Shown: piece after piece, positions 46,148 to 54,457 of the stretch
How positions within the stretch are numbered: position 1 is the first letter of the stretch
Layout of the letters: each line of letters begins with the position of its first letter
Origin: SpSt-398 sp041752235
GTDB lineage: Bacteria; Bacteroidota; Bacteroidia; Chitinophagales; Chitinophagaceae
Reading direction: 5' to 3'
Assembly: GCA_041752235.1 (NCBI GenBank)
Contig: JBGSHM010000010.1
Location: 124,001 to 188,000 of the forward strand
DNA length: 64,000 bases
Position numbers and translations under genes: made by a program
Notes under the pieces: generated by a model
Database searches by the model: none
The model's input: only the letters and a program-made list of their open reading frames with translations
Told to the model about the DNA's origin: nothing

Positions 46148-46679
46148 ATCAATCCACTATTTTTATTGCAAAACAAAAATGAGGAAGCCTCCTCAATGTA
46201 GAGGATAGTCAGGAAGGCCACGTTACATCTTGGTTGGAAAAGGTTACAGGATTCCTAGTTCTTCCTGGGCACCTTTTTTTATTATCCGAGTATATTAAAA
46301 TAGAATGGTGTTAGTCTGGAGATCAATTTTGAACTGACAGTATGCACCGGTTACTCAATTAGCAGAAGAAATGATATTCTGATGAAATGAGAGAGGGAAG
46401 AATCCTATTTGTTGGAAGGTACACCTTTCGGGGCAGAATACCATTGTTTATATTTTGGCGAACGCTGCCTCGCCGGGGTTTATCAGGTAGAGGTCCGACA
46501 AGGTATTTCAAGGACGGTTGTTAAAGTTGTGAAGATGTGAGGATGGTTTGAAGGTGAGCAAGCAACGGGGAATCATGCTTTATGGTTCCCCGTTTTATGT
46601 TCTGGTATTTCGGAAAATGATTAAAGCATCGTGCCGATCATTTGGTACTATAAGTATTCATTGCATGATAGTAGGGAGG
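46148..46679. other. 532-base gap between GH130 and Fic genes; no sure gene
   Basis: Close to the GH130 start is a six-base inverted repeat TGAGGA/TCCTCA (46180-46195). A 45-codon plus-strand frame from 46387 is very basic and unconvincing. A terminator-like hairpin lies at 46564-46596. Otherwise I see nothing that can be supported; a small RNA read rightward into that hairpin is possible. Confidence 0.5.
46564..46596 (+). terminator. Terminator-like hairpin, rightward
   Basis: Nine-base arms AACGGGGAA/TTCCCCGTT, 13-base loop, followed by T run on the plus strand. No recognised plus-strand gene precedes it, so it would end an unannotated transcript in 46200-46560. Confidence 0.5.
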
Positions 46680-47828
46680 TTATTCAAAAAGGCTCAAATA
46701 CGGTTCAAATACAAATCGCCTATACCTCTCCGAATTACCCATTTTCTTCAACCACTTGTTTTCTTCAAAGGCTTTGACAAGGTCATTGGCGGCTTTGGCG
46801 CTGAGTTGGCATGCAGCTTCTACATTCTTAACGTTTATAACCGGGTACTTAAACAAATAGGCTAATAGTATTAATGCGCTATTGCCCCTTCTACCAAGCT
46901 TATCATGAATATCCTTCTCAATCGTTGATCTTAATTCCATGACGGCTGTAAGTGTTTGAACAGCCTTGGCTGCCGTTTCCTCAACTCCAACCAGAAAGTA
47001 CTTTAACCATTGAAGCAGATCATTCTTTTCCCTGGCCCGGTTAAGGTTATCATAATAGAGGATCTTATTCTTTTCAAAAAAAACGCTCAAATAGAGAAGT
47101 GGCTTCTCCAGGATATTTTCCGATACAAGGTACAACGTAATCAATAGCCTGCCTATACGTCCATTGCCATCCAGGAAAGGGTGTATTGTCTCAAATTGAT
47201 AGTGCGCAATGCCTATCCTGATTAACGCTGGGACATGAATATCTCTATTGTGAAGAAAATTTTCCAGGTCGCTCATTAACGGGTTAACATAGTGGTGTGC
47301 AGGAGGAATAAATACGGCATCAGCCAAGGTGGCACCACCAATCCAATTCTGACTCGTTCTAAATTCTCCTGGCAGTTTATTTTCCCCTCTTACACCTTGC
47401 ATTAGAATCTTGTGCGCTTGTCGAAGTAACCGCGATGACAAAGGAAGTTTGTCTAATTGTTTGATGGCATGGTTTAATGCATCCGTATAGTTTTGAACTT
47501 CCTGCCAGTCGTTTCTCCTTTCCGGCTTAATTTCTTCTTCTGGTAGAAGAGCCTCGTTTATGTTCGTTTGAGTTCCTTCAATTCGGCTCGATACTACGGC
47601 CTCTTTCGTCACATGCAATTCAATGAACAGATCAATATTCGGAACCAGGCGGGCAAAGGAGTTGAGTTCCCCCAATTTGATTGAAGCCCTTTCCAATAGA
47701 ATATTCAGGCTGGCATCTTCCCAAATCCATTGCCGATTTATTTCAGAGGGCACGAAGAACCTGTAGTTTGCTCCTTTTTCAAGGTGTCCGGCTTCAAATT
47801 TATCGATGAATATTTGGAGAGATTTCAT
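46680..47828 (-). CDS. Fic-domain protein (class II) with C-terminal winged helix
   Basis: 382 residues. An N-terminal helical DUF4172-like region holds the inhibitory motif Ser-x-x-x-Glu-Gly (S80...E84-G85 in SSRIEGT). The Fic core has HPFLDGNGRIGR at 216-227, matching HxFx(D/E)GNGRxxR with all catalytic residues. A winged-helix-like C-terminus follows (about 310-375, VKNVEAACQLSAKAANDLVKAFEENKWLKKM). Fic proteins of this class AMP-ylate target proteins and are self-restrained by the inhibitory helix. The C-terminal helix-turn-helix suggests autoregulation, and a doubled inverted repeat lies just upstream. No antitoxin gene is beside it, as expected for class II. Confidence 0.93.
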   Translation of the reverse strand: MKSLQIFIDKFEAGHLEKGANYRFFVPSEINRQWIWEDASLNILLERASIKLGELNSFARLVPNIDLFIELHVTKEAVVSSRIEGTQTNINEALLPEEEIKPERRNDWQEVQNYTDALNHAIKQLDKLPLSSRLLRQAHKILMQGVRGENKLPGEFRTSQNWIGGATLADAVFIPPAHHYVNPLMSDLENFLHNRDIHVPALIRIGIAHYQFETIHPFLDGNGRIGRLLITLYLVSENILEKPLLYLSVFFEKNKILYYDNLNRAREKNDLLQWLKYFLVGVEETAAKAVQTLTAVMELRSTIEKDIHDKLGRRGNSALILLAYLFKYPVINVKNVEAACQLSAKAANDLVKAFEENKWLKKMGNSERYRRFVFEPYLSLFE

Positions 47829-47835
47829 TTACCAA

Positions 47836-47905
47836 AAGTAAACTTATTTTATTTTAATTTTACTTAAAATCAATAAAGTAATTTTAATTTTTTATAAATT
47901 TACTT
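47836..47905. promoter_or_regulatory. Doubled operator-like repeat upstream of the Fic gene
   Basis: AAGTAA (47836-47841), 18 bases, TTACTT (47860-47865); then, exactly 40 bp further, AAGTAA (47876-47881), 18 bases, TTACTT (47900-47905). The inner spacers share ATTTTAATTTT. It starts 8 bases upstream of the Fic start codon. Confidence 0.5.
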
Positions 47906-48043
47906 TTTCTGTGCAATATAATATTGATTTTGAAACACTTATGGCCAATGCCGGGTTTTAAAACTAAGAGATAGTTCCACATTTAGGTAAGCCTCCTTTA
48001 ATTTACATGTTACTTTGACAACCCATTTCCAAAACCTTCCACT

Positions 48044-48457
48044 ATGAATGTAAAAGCACAAATCAAGGCCTATATCGAGTCTCAGCCAGAGCAAAAGCGC
48101 AGCGACCTTCAACAACTCCATTCCCTTATATTGAAAGCACGCCCCAAATGCAAACTCTGGTTCCTTGATGGGAAGGATAGTAAAGGCAAAATTGTTTCCA
48201 ATCCCAATATCGGTTACGGATCATACACTATTAAATATGCGGATGGGTCTACCAAGGAATTCTACCAGGTTGGACTAAGTGCCAACACCAGCGGTATTTC
48301 TGTTTATATCATGGGACTGGAAGACAAAACCTATTTACCAAAGACCTACGCCAAAAGGATCGGCAAGGCCACAGTAACGGGATATTGCATTAAGTTCCGG
48401 AAGGTGGAGGATATTGATTTGGGGGTGTTAGGGGAGGCGGTGACAATTAACAAGTAA
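48044..48457 (+). CDS. DUF1801 (YdhG-like) family protein
   Basis: 137 residues, cytoplasmic. The chain (IKAYIESQPEQKRSDLQQLHSLILKARPKCK, then IGYGSYTIKYADGSTKEFYQVGLSANTSGISVYI) matches the small alpha-beta DUF1801 fold, which resembles frataxin-like iron-binding proteins but whose role is unknown. It ends 8 bases before the formamidase gene and is probably cotranscribed with it. Confidence 0.8.
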   Translation: MNVKAQIKAYIESQPEQKRSDLQQLHSLILKARPKCKLWFLDGKDSKGKIVSNPNIGYGSYTIKYADGSTKEFYQVGLSANTSGISVYIMGLEDKTYLPKTYAKRIGKATVTGYCIKFRKVEDIDLGVLGEAVTINK

Positions 48458-48465
48458 AGGTAAGT

Positions 48466-49455
48466 ATGAGAAAATATTTCTTCACAGCCCTATTGCTATA
48501 CCACACCTCTTCCTGGGTATCTGCCCAAGAATCCATTCATTTTAAACCTACTATCTATTCCCGCGAATTTTCTTCGCAAAAACAACCGGTATTGCACATT
48601 CGACCAGGCGATACGGTACATACCACCAGTGTGGATGCGGTGGGTATCGATCAATATGGTATCAAGGTCACCGAGCGGGGCAACCCCCTTACCGGTCCAT
48701 TTTTTGTAGAAGGCGCAGAACCTGGTGATGTATTATCCGTGACATTGTTAAATGTATCGTTAAACCGGAATTTTGCTACCACCTTAAATACGTTCATTCC
48801 AGATGTACTCCCCAAATCAATAGCGATGAAGACCTGGCGCGCTGGTAAACTGGTAAAATGGCAACTCGATTTGGAGAAGATGACAGGCAGGCCAATGGAT
48901 ACCGGAATGAAATTGCAAAAACTGGAAATTCCGCTGCATCCATTTCTGGGTTGTATAGGTGTTGCCCCTTCAGGATCAAAGGGAATCTCCTCCGGTGCAT
49001 CCGGACCATATGGAGGCAATCTGGATTTCTACAGAAATACAACAGGGGCTACTATCTATCTTCCGGTTTTTCATTCTGGAGCGCTACTTTACCTCGGTGA
49101 TGGGCATGCGGCACAGGGAGATGGAGAGCTTAATGGGGATGCCCTGGAAACCTCCATGAAATTTTCCTTCACGGTTCAGGTGTTAAAAAAGGACGATTTC
49201 CCGCTACGCACCCCCATGGTTGAAGATGAAGATTATCTGATGTTTTTCGGCATCGAGTCATCACTCGATAAATCTGTAAAAACGGCCACTGAATCCATGA
49301 TAGAGTGGTTACAAATAAAATACAAATTAACATTGACAGAAGCCAGCCAGGTCATTGGGCCCGTTATACAGTATCGCATTCCTAAGGTCTCGGCTGGTAT
49401 ATCGGAGGTGGTGGGGCTTATTCCTAAGGATACTCTTAGGCAATTAAAAAATTAG
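48466..49455 (+). CDS. Secreted acetamidase/formamidase family protein
   Basis: 329 residues with a signal peptide (YFFTALLLYHTSSWVSAQ). FmdA/AmdA family: IRPGDTVHTTSVDAVG, NPLTGPFFVEGAEPGDVLSVTLL, HPFLGCIGVAPSG, GPYGGNLDFYRNTTGATIYLPVFHSGALLYLGDGHAAQGDGE. The metal-binding His and Asp residues in GDGHAAQGDGE are present. Known members hydrolyse formamide or acetamide to ammonia and the acid; exported members in Bacteroidota have not been assigned a substrate here. Shorter than cytoplasmic forms, as usual for the secreted group. Confidence 0.9.
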   Translation: MRKYFFTALLLYHTSSWVSAQESIHFKPTIYSREFSSQKQPVLHIRPGDTVHTTSVDAVGIDQYGIKVTERGNPLTGPFFVEGAEPGDVLSVTLLNVSLNRNFATTLNTFIPDVLPKSIAMKTWRAGKLVKWQLDLEKMTGRPMDTGMKLQKLEIPLHPFLGCIGVAPSGSKGISSGASGPYGGNLDFYRNTTGATIYLPVFHSGALLYLGDGHAAQGDGELNGDALETSMKFSFTVQVLKKDDFPLRTPMVEDEDYLMFFGIESSLDKSVKTATESMIEWLQIKYKLTLTEASQVIGPVIQYRIPKVSAGISEVVGLIPKDTLRQLKN

Positions 49456-49474
49456 AAGGGGGTAGAGAATTTTG

Positions 49475-49546
49475 TAGTCCCGACAGGAATCGAACCTGTA
49501 TCAAAAGTTTAGGAAACTTCTATTCTATCCATTGAACTACGGGACC
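49475..49546 (-). tRNA. tRNA-Arg (anticodon CCT)
   Basis: Complete cloverleaf on the minus strand: acceptor GGTCCCG/CGGGACT (first pair G-U), D-arm, anticodon arm GAAGT-TTCCTAA-ACTTT, T-arm ACAGG-TTCGATT-CCTGT, discriminator A. CCA is not encoded. Downstream of two broken copies of itself. Confidence 0.95.
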
Positions 49547-49580
49547 AACAACTATTGGAGAAAAAATCTCCAAAATTAAA

Positions 49581-49654
49581 AAACTTCTATTCTATCCCTG
49601 CCTGCCGGTAGGCAGGCCTGCCTACCGGCAGGCAGGCCTTGAACTACGGGACCA
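49581..49654 (-). pseudogene. Truncated tRNA-Arg copy with palindromic insertion in the D-loop
   Basis: The minus strand reads the acceptor, D-arm 5' side (GGTCCCGTAGTTCAA, from 49653), then about 40 bases of palindromic CCTGCCTGCCGG...GGCAGGCAGG sequence (about 49597-49638), then the D-loop end and the 5' side of the anticodon arm (49597-49581). Anticodon and 3' half are missing. Its first bases supply the stop codon of the GIY-YIG gene. Confidence 0.85.
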
Positions 49655-49883
49655 ATGATTTCAGGAATTCCTTTCCAACCCCTGATTTCAAATATTTTTC
49701 TCTTTTGCGGGCTGCCTCCCAGTCAGGCTGAACCTCTCTATAAATTGTCTTCCATGGCCTTAAACCTTTTGTGTACCTGCTCTTCCCTCCATTATGTTCC
49801 TTGAGCCGAACATCAGCATCCTTTGCAATGCCCACATAAATATCGCCATTTGCCTCACTTTGAATAGCGTACACTGTAATCAT
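49644..49883 (-). CDS. GIY-YIG nuclease-domain protein lodged in the tRNA-Arg locus
   Basis: 79 residues from the ATG at 49883 (MITVYAIQSE); the frame stays open back to 49967 but that part translates insertion and tRNA sequence. A single GIY-YIG domain: VYA and YVG as the paired strands, an Arg in DADVRLKEHNGG, and the metal-site Glu in AARKREKYLKSG. Members of this short family are frequent in Bacteroidota, often next to tRNA genes. The last codons (Leu-Val-Pro-stop) lie inside the 5' end of a tRNA-Arg copy, TTGGTCCCGTAG, so the tRNA acceptor strand provides the stop. A homing or tRNA-targeting mobile nuclease is inferred. Confidence 0.85.
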   Translation of the reverse strand: MITVYAIQSEANGDIYVGIAKDADVRLKEHNGGKSRYTKGLRPWKTIYREVQPDWEAARKREKYLKSGVGKEFLKSLVP

Positions 49884-49926
49884 GGGTTGGATTTGTTGTT
49901 TAATGGTTTTTATCAATCTCTTTCGC

Positions 49927-50064
49927 CAGGAATCCCTGCCTGCCGGCAGGCAGGGAACCTGTATCAAAAGTTTAGGAAACTTCTATTCTATCCTTTATCT
50001 ACAGTATAATACCTTACCTCTGGTAGGCTTGTCTGCCGTAGGCAGACATTGAACTACGGGACCA
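49927..50064 (-). pseudogene. tRNA-Arg copy split by two insertions
   Basis: Minus strand: tRNA 5' end (50064-50048), a 54-base palindrome-containing insertion in the D-loop (about 49994-50047), the anticodon arm with CCT and T-arm 5' side (about 49955-49993), a 20-base palindrome CCTGCCTGCCGGCAGGCAGG in the T-loop (about 49935-49954), and GATTCCTG (to 49927). The 3' acceptor strand is lost. Insertions fall in the two loops that bind each other in a folded tRNA. Confidence 0.85.
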
Positions 50065-50117
50065 AGGGCCGCAAAAATACCCCATTCCTCCCTATCTTTC
50101 AACAAAAACCAACCGCC

Positions 50118-50576
50118 ATGAAAAAATGGTTATCCCTTGTCACCCTGGGGCTGCTGGCCTCGGGAACACAGGCGCAATCCACCAAAACAAGACTGAACCA
50201 TACCGCTATCTATGTAACCAACCTGGAAAAAAGCGCGGCCTTTTACCGGGATATTATTGGATTGGATACCATCCCGGAACCTTTTCATGATGGGAAACAT
50301 GTCTGGCTAAGCACCGGCCCGGGTAGTGCCCTGCATATCATCTCCGGCGCCCCGGGACCTAAAGAATACTACAAAAGCCAACATACCTGCTACTCGGTGC
50401 CTTCGATAGAGGTCCTCGTAGAAAAATTGAAAAAAGCAGGTCTGAACTGGGAAGATTGGGACGGAAAACCGAATGGGATTACCACGAGGGTGGATGGGGT
50501 GAAACAACTGTGGTTGAAGGATCCGGATGGGTACTGGGTAGAAATCAATAACGACAGACCAGGATTTGAGGATTGA
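50118..50576 (+). CDS. Exported VOC (glyoxalase/bleomycin-resistance) superfamily protein
   Basis: 152 residues from the ATG at 50118 (MKKWLSLVTLGLLASGTQAQ, a signal peptide). Upstream in-frame ATG at 50049 would translate tRNA sequence. One VOC domain: LNHTAIYVTNLEKSAAFYRDIIGLD, GPGSALHIISG, KQLWLKDPDGYWVEIN. Candidate metal ligands are the His in LNHTAIYV, His in the SALHII strand and Glu in WVEIN, as in lactoylglutathione lyase-like members. The export signal shows it acts in the periplasm, so it is not the cytoplasmic glyoxalase I. Substrate unknown. Confidence 0.85.
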   Translation: MKKWLSLVTLGLLASGTQAQSTKTRLNHTAIYVTNLEKSAAFYRDIIGLDTIPEPFHDGKHVWLSTGPGSALHIISGAPGPKEYYKSQHTCYSVPSIEVLVEKLKKAGLNWEDWDGKPNGITTRVDGVKQLWLKDPDGYWVEINNDRPGFED

Positions 50577-50702
50577 AGGATTACGGGATTAGGAGGATTG
50601 ATGATTGAGGGAGGAATTCTAAGGATTTATGCAAAAAATGACCTCTGGATCCATTGAAAATCGCATAATCCTGAAAATCCCCCAATCAAGGTTAAAATCC
50701 TG
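50561..50702. repeat. Inverted element with AGGATTAGGAGGATT-type blocks
   Basis: GGATTGAAGGATTA and GGATTAGGAGGATTGATGATTG occur on the left side, and their complements (AATCCTGAAAATCCCCCAATC, AAAATCC) about 80 bases later. A similar left and right pair flanks 59758-59930. It overlaps the end of the VOC gene and the promoter region of the TPR gene. Confidence 0.55.
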
Positions 50703-50718
50703 GTCGTATTTTCGCGCC

Positions 50719-51369
50719 ATGAAGTTTTATAATATTTTGATCAAATACCGCCTACCCCTGGGTATCCTCCTCATTGTATTTGGTGGCGTAACAAACTATT
50801 TTTCAGGATTTTGGCCGGCTTTCCCCTTGTATTTTGTAGGCCTGATCCTGGTACTGGGTCATTTCTTCTTTGGCCCACTCCGCCTGATCCAGGAACACCT
50901 GGAATCGGGAGATATCGAAGCCGCCGAGAAAGTGATCGGTAGCATTAAATTCCCCAACCTGCTGTATAAACCCATCCGCTCGGTGTATTATACTCTCAAG
51001 GGCAACCTGGCCATGATGAAGCAGGACTTTGAAGGGGCTGAAAAACACATGAAAAAGGGCCTCTCACTGGGTATGCCGATGAAGGAAGCCGAAGGGGCAA
51101 GTCTCCTGCAAATGGGGCTACTTTCCATGCAAAAAAATGACCTGAAACAGGCAGAAAGCTATATCCGCAATGCCATCCGGGCCGGTCTGCCAGATAAAGA
51201 AAACGAAGCCACGGCCTACCTGCAAATGTGCAGCCTGATGATGAATAAACGGGAATTCCGCGCAGCCAAAGACTTTTTCCGGAAAGCCAAAGCATTAAAA
51301 CCTACCACCCCGCAGATCGTCGATCAGATCAAACAGATAGAGAAGTATATTACGCGGATGCCCGGGTAA
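50719..51369 (+). CDS. Membrane-anchored TPR-repeat protein
   Basis: 216 residues from the ATG at 50719 (MKFYNILIKYRLPLGILL). Two membrane helices at the N-terminus (about 12-30 and 35-53, LGILLIVFGGVTNYFS and FPLYFVGLILVLGHFFFG) are followed by three to four TPR motifs (GNLAMMKQDFEGAEKHMKKGLSLG, LLSMQKNDLKQAESYIRNAIRAG, CSLMMNKREFRAAKDFFRKAKALKP). A cytoplasmic or periplasmic scaffold. Not recognised beyond that. A perfect 82-base palindrome follows the stop. Confidence 0.75.
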   Translation: MKFYNILIKYRLPLGILLIVFGGVTNYFSGFWPAFPLYFVGLILVLGHFFFGPLRLIQEHLESGDIEAAEKVIGSIKFPNLLYKPIRSVYYTLKGNLAMMKQDFEGAEKHMKKGLSLGMPMKEAEGASLLQMGLLSMQKNDLKQAESYIRNAIRAGLPDKENEATAYLQMCSLMMNKREFRAAKDFFRKAKALKPTTPQIVDQIKQIEKYITRMPG

Positions 51370-51371
51370 GA

Positions 51372-51453
51372 TTTCACCGCAAAGACGCTAAGACGCAAAG
51401 AGACGCTAAGTAAACTTAGCGTCTCTTTGCGTCTTAGCGTCTTTGCGGTGAAA
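51372..51453. repeat. Perfect 82-base palindrome, best member of the ACCGCAAAGACGC family
   Basis: Forty-base arms pair without a mismatch around AA. Each arm holds CCGCAAAGACGCTAAGACG-type text twice over. It lies between convergent genes, two bases after one stop and three before the other, and could end both transcripts. Confidence 0.9.
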
Positions 51454-51456
51454 GTC

Positions 51457-53004
51457 CTAATTCAACTTCTCAAAATGCATATCCAATCGCTTCTCCTTTT
51501 TGTAATACTCCATCACCATTACCTGCCCTTGTTTACCGGGAAGAATATAAGACCGAGTGGCGTCTGACTTGGTGTTGATCTTGTCGGTGGTTATTTTACC
51601 ATCATAATACGTGAGGGAGTTGAATGTCCCTCCTTTATACTCTTTACCTCGCACATAGTCTTTATAACAAATGCTAAAGGAAGTCTGATCTTTATTCACC
51701 TGCGTGTACAGATAATCAAAACCATTGGAGGCATACTTGATCATTTTGGCCAATAAAGGACCGCTTACAAACTCATACCCGTTGCTGAGCTCCATATTGT
51801 TGGGGTTCTTCTCGTACACCTTAGCCTCCTTTACTTTGAAATTGGCATCAAACTTAATGAGCAGAAGATCGGTGATCTTGATCTTTACGGCGCTGATCCC
51901 GCCGCCTCCGGTCAAAATTTTGCTGGCAATACCCAATCCGCTGGCTACTTTCTTATATCCTTCGCCTACCGCATATATGCTGCCATCTTCCACCTGAACC
52001 ATATTGTGCAGGTACATGTACCCAAAATCGTCGATCTTTCCTTTGGAGGAAACATCCAGGAATTTTCCCAGGTCAAGACTCCAGGAACAATATTTCTCAT
52101 CGGTCAGTTTTCCATCGGCACTTACACTCCAAAATCCAAAACCTTTGGACTTATCCTTCATGATATTATCGTTCAAGTCAAAGAATTCCCCATAGAGATA
52201 AGCTTTTCCATTATTCAGTTTTGACATGGTTGCGGGGTAGAAACGATGCTTACCATCCGTTGATATCTCAAATAATTTCTTGCCACTCTCCAGGGAAAGA
52301 CCAAGAATGGTGGATTCAGGTTTCTGGTCAAATGCCCCGGTGTATTTAAGTACTTCGAGATACACCACGCCATCATTATACCCGAGATAATCCCCGATAA
52401 ACCGCTTGGCCCCTTCGGTGGGTGTATAGGTCCACTGTTTTCTATTGTCCGTACCAAAAAAATCGACCTGGAACGTATAATCCCTGTCTTCGCGACTGGG
52501 CATATTGGAAATGAACCCAAGTCCATCAATGGGATACAATCCCTTGTAGTTATTCTCCTCATCATTTACAGCGAGATAGGTCATGGTGAGATAACGCTTC
52601 TCCTTATTGGTAAGCTGCCGCATATAGGAAAACTTTTTCTTGCCGTCGGCGCCATAGACCTGATAGTCTAAATATTTATCTTTTTGATTGTAAAAAAGAA
52701 AAATAAGGTCTGTACCATTGAAAGAAGATTCCAGCAAGCGCACTTTTTCATCATCAATAAATTTCACGTCTTTCAGCTTCTTGAGGTTATTTTCGGTGAT
52801 CTGAAGCGTGTACTCATTGGTCTTTTTGTCTACTTCATCACTGACATAAAAGAAGTAATACCCTTTTACCTCCGAACCTTCCCGAATGGCATCGGCATTG
52901 GCGAGTTTGATCTTTCGAACATTCTCAATGGACGAGAGCTGGGCCCACAAAAAAGAAGGAGCCAGCAGCGCACATAAAAGAGTAAACAGAATACTTTTTT
53001 TCAT
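51457..53004 (-). CDS. Secreted protein of unknown function (DUF6770-like)
   Basis: 515 residues with a signal peptide (FTLLCALLAPSFLWAQ). The mature part is beta-rich and acidic-basic mixed, reading VKGYYFFYVSDEVDKKTNEYTLQIT near the start and ending YILPGKQGQVMVMEYYKKEKRL. No catalytic motif is visible. It resembles a Bacteroidota family of WD-like uncharacterised proteins, but I am not sure of the name. It is followed by the M48 peptidase gene in transcription order on the other side (23 bases upstream gap), so the two may be one unit. Confidence 0.6.
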   Translation of the reverse strand: MKKSILFTLLCALLAPSFLWAQLSSIENVRKIKLANADAIREGSEVKGYYFFYVSDEVDKKTNEYTLQITENNLKKLKDVKFIDDEKVRLLESSFNGTDLIFLFYNQKDKYLDYQVYGADGKKKFSYMRQLTNKEKRYLTMTYLAVNDEENNYKGLYPIDGLGFISNMPSREDRDYTFQVDFFGTDNRKQWTYTPTEGAKRFIGDYLGYNDGVVYLEVLKYTGAFDQKPESTILGLSLESGKKLFEISTDGKHRFYPATMSKLNNGKAYLYGEFFDLNDNIMKDKSKGFGFWSVSADGKLTDEKYCSWSLDLGKFLDVSSKGKIDDFGYMYLHNMVQVEDGSIYAVGEGYKKVASGLGIASKILTGGGGISAVKIKITDLLLIKFDANFKVKEAKVYEKNPNNMELSNGYEFVSGPLLAKMIKYASNGFDYLYTQVNKDQTSFSICYKDYVRGKEYKGGTFNSLTYYDGKITTDKINTKSDATRSYILPGKQGQVMVMEYYKKEKRLDMHFEKLN

Positions 53005-53027
53005 TATTGCTAATTAAGTTTTAAAAA

Positions 53028-54413
53028 TCAGGGTTTTTTAAATTGATATATACGTTTCACCTCGGCTTTAAAGGCCGGGATATCTTTCATTTGTTCATAG
53101 TACTTTTTGCAAAATGCTGTATTCAACGCCAATATTTCATCCAATTTGATCCGGCTGACCATGCGGAGCAGGTCATTGTAAGCAGGGGGATAGGTTCGGT
53201 CCTCGGGCTCCACCTTAAGTCCCAGCTTATGCTCCCTTTGATAATTATAAATATCGTTCCAGGCGCGGGCGATGGTTAAAACGGCGGTGTTGTTTTCCGG
53301 TTCCTTTCCCAATAATAGCAGGGCATAAAACAGGTTCCTACCCAATTGGTCATCTTGGTAGCATTGCTCCATGATCTCATAATAAAGATCCAAACGAAGC
53401 TGGTGAAAATAGACTGAGTCCACGAGATAATTTTCACCCGTATCCCCTGCTTTCTCCATCAGGGGTGTAAGTTGTTTTATCCGAACCTGGCAATCAGGAT
53501 GGGTTTTGAGCGAATCCATCTCTTTCTTCAGTTTCTCATCGCTCTCTTCCTCCTTCAAATCGCCAAAGATCATCGATTCTTTTTGCGTCCAGCGTTTTCG
53601 AAAAGGAAATTCAGGCAGGTTAAACACCTTTTCAACTGCAGCAGTGGCGGGATCAAAAAATAGGGTATCATCTATACGGTCCAACAACTGGAGGGTTTGC
53701 CTGGCCGCCAGTACATTGTAGCCCGACTTGATCATCAACTCCATGGCAAAGGCATCGGCCTGGCTTTCCTTGTCACGGCTATGCTTGCGGGTATCAAACG
53801 TGAGGTTTTTGGTAAACTTTTCAAGTTCACTATTAATTCCGTAGTCCTGTGATTTTATTCTTTTTACCTCAGCTTTAAAGTCATCGCTGTTGACCTTCTC
53901 GACAAACTTGCGAATGGCATCGGGCGTATGATTAAGATAATAGTGGGCGATCTCATGCCCCAGAACAAAAACCAACTCAGCTTCTGTTTGCATGTAAAAA
54001 ACGAGTCCGGCATTCAAAGCCAGGGTGCCATCACCCATACTGACCGCATTGGGCCACCAGTCACGCGAAAAAACCACCCGGATATCAAGTCCCTTGAGTT
54101 GAGGGTCAGCCGCGATGAGTTTATCCACCAGTTTTTGCAAATAAGATAACGCTGTTTTCTCCGTAACCGGACGGGTACTTTTCCAGAATTTCTCAATGGA
54201 AGAAAACTGGTCTTTATAGATCGTTTTATAATCTTCTTTATACTCCTTGATGGAAGAAAAGGCTTGCTCCTTTTTCTGCAGGGTTACTTCATAAAAACCA
54301 TTTCGGAGAAGGGTATCGTCTTGTTGAAAGGAATGAAGAGTCTGTGCCTGGAATACCAGGGGTGTAAAAAATGGGAGCAATAGGAGGATGGAGGCGTGGC
54401 GCCTTATTTTCAT
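53028..54413 (-). CDS. Exported M48-family zinc metallopeptidase
   Basis: 461 residues from the ATG at 54413 (MKIRRHASILLLLPFFTPLVFQAQ, a signal peptide); the open frame before it adds 43 residues without family features. The zinc motif HEIAH is in VFVLGHEIAHYYLNH at about residue 165, and the third ligand Glu lies in ESQADAFAMELM near 225. M48 peptidases of this kind (BepA or Oma1-like) take part in envelope protein quality control. It ends 23 bases upstream of the 515-residue secreted protein gene, so a two-gene unit is possible. Confidence 0.9.
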   Translation of the reverse strand: MKIRRHASILLLLPFFTPLVFQAQTLHSFQQDDTLLRNGFYEVTLQKKEQAFSSIKEYKEDYKTIYKDQFSSIEKFWKSTRPVTEKTALSYLQKLVDKLIAADPQLKGLDIRVVFSRDWWPNAVSMGDGTLALNAGLVFYMQTEAELVFVLGHEIAHYYLNHTPDAIRKFVEKVNSDDFKAEVKRIKSQDYGINSELEKFTKNLTFDTRKHSRDKESQADAFAMELMIKSGYNVLAARQTLQLLDRIDDTLFFDPATAAVEKVFNLPEFPFRKRWTQKESMIFGDLKEEESDEKLKKEMDSLKTHPDCQVRIKQLTPLMEKAGDTGENYLVDSVYFHQLRLDLYYEIMEQCYQDDQLGRNLFYALLLLGKEPENNTAVLTIARAWNDIYNYQREHKLGLKVEPEDRTYPPAYNDLLRMVSRIKLDEILALNTAFCKKYYEQMKDIPAFKAEVKRIYQFKKP

Positions 54414-54457
54414 GATAGTCGGTTCGGGGGCAAAATTAGTCTTTTTTGTTGAGGGAC

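Noticed and set aside
46387..46524. Possible 45-residue basic protein
   Set aside because: Very rich in Arg and Gly without conserved pattern, poor start context; could be chance.
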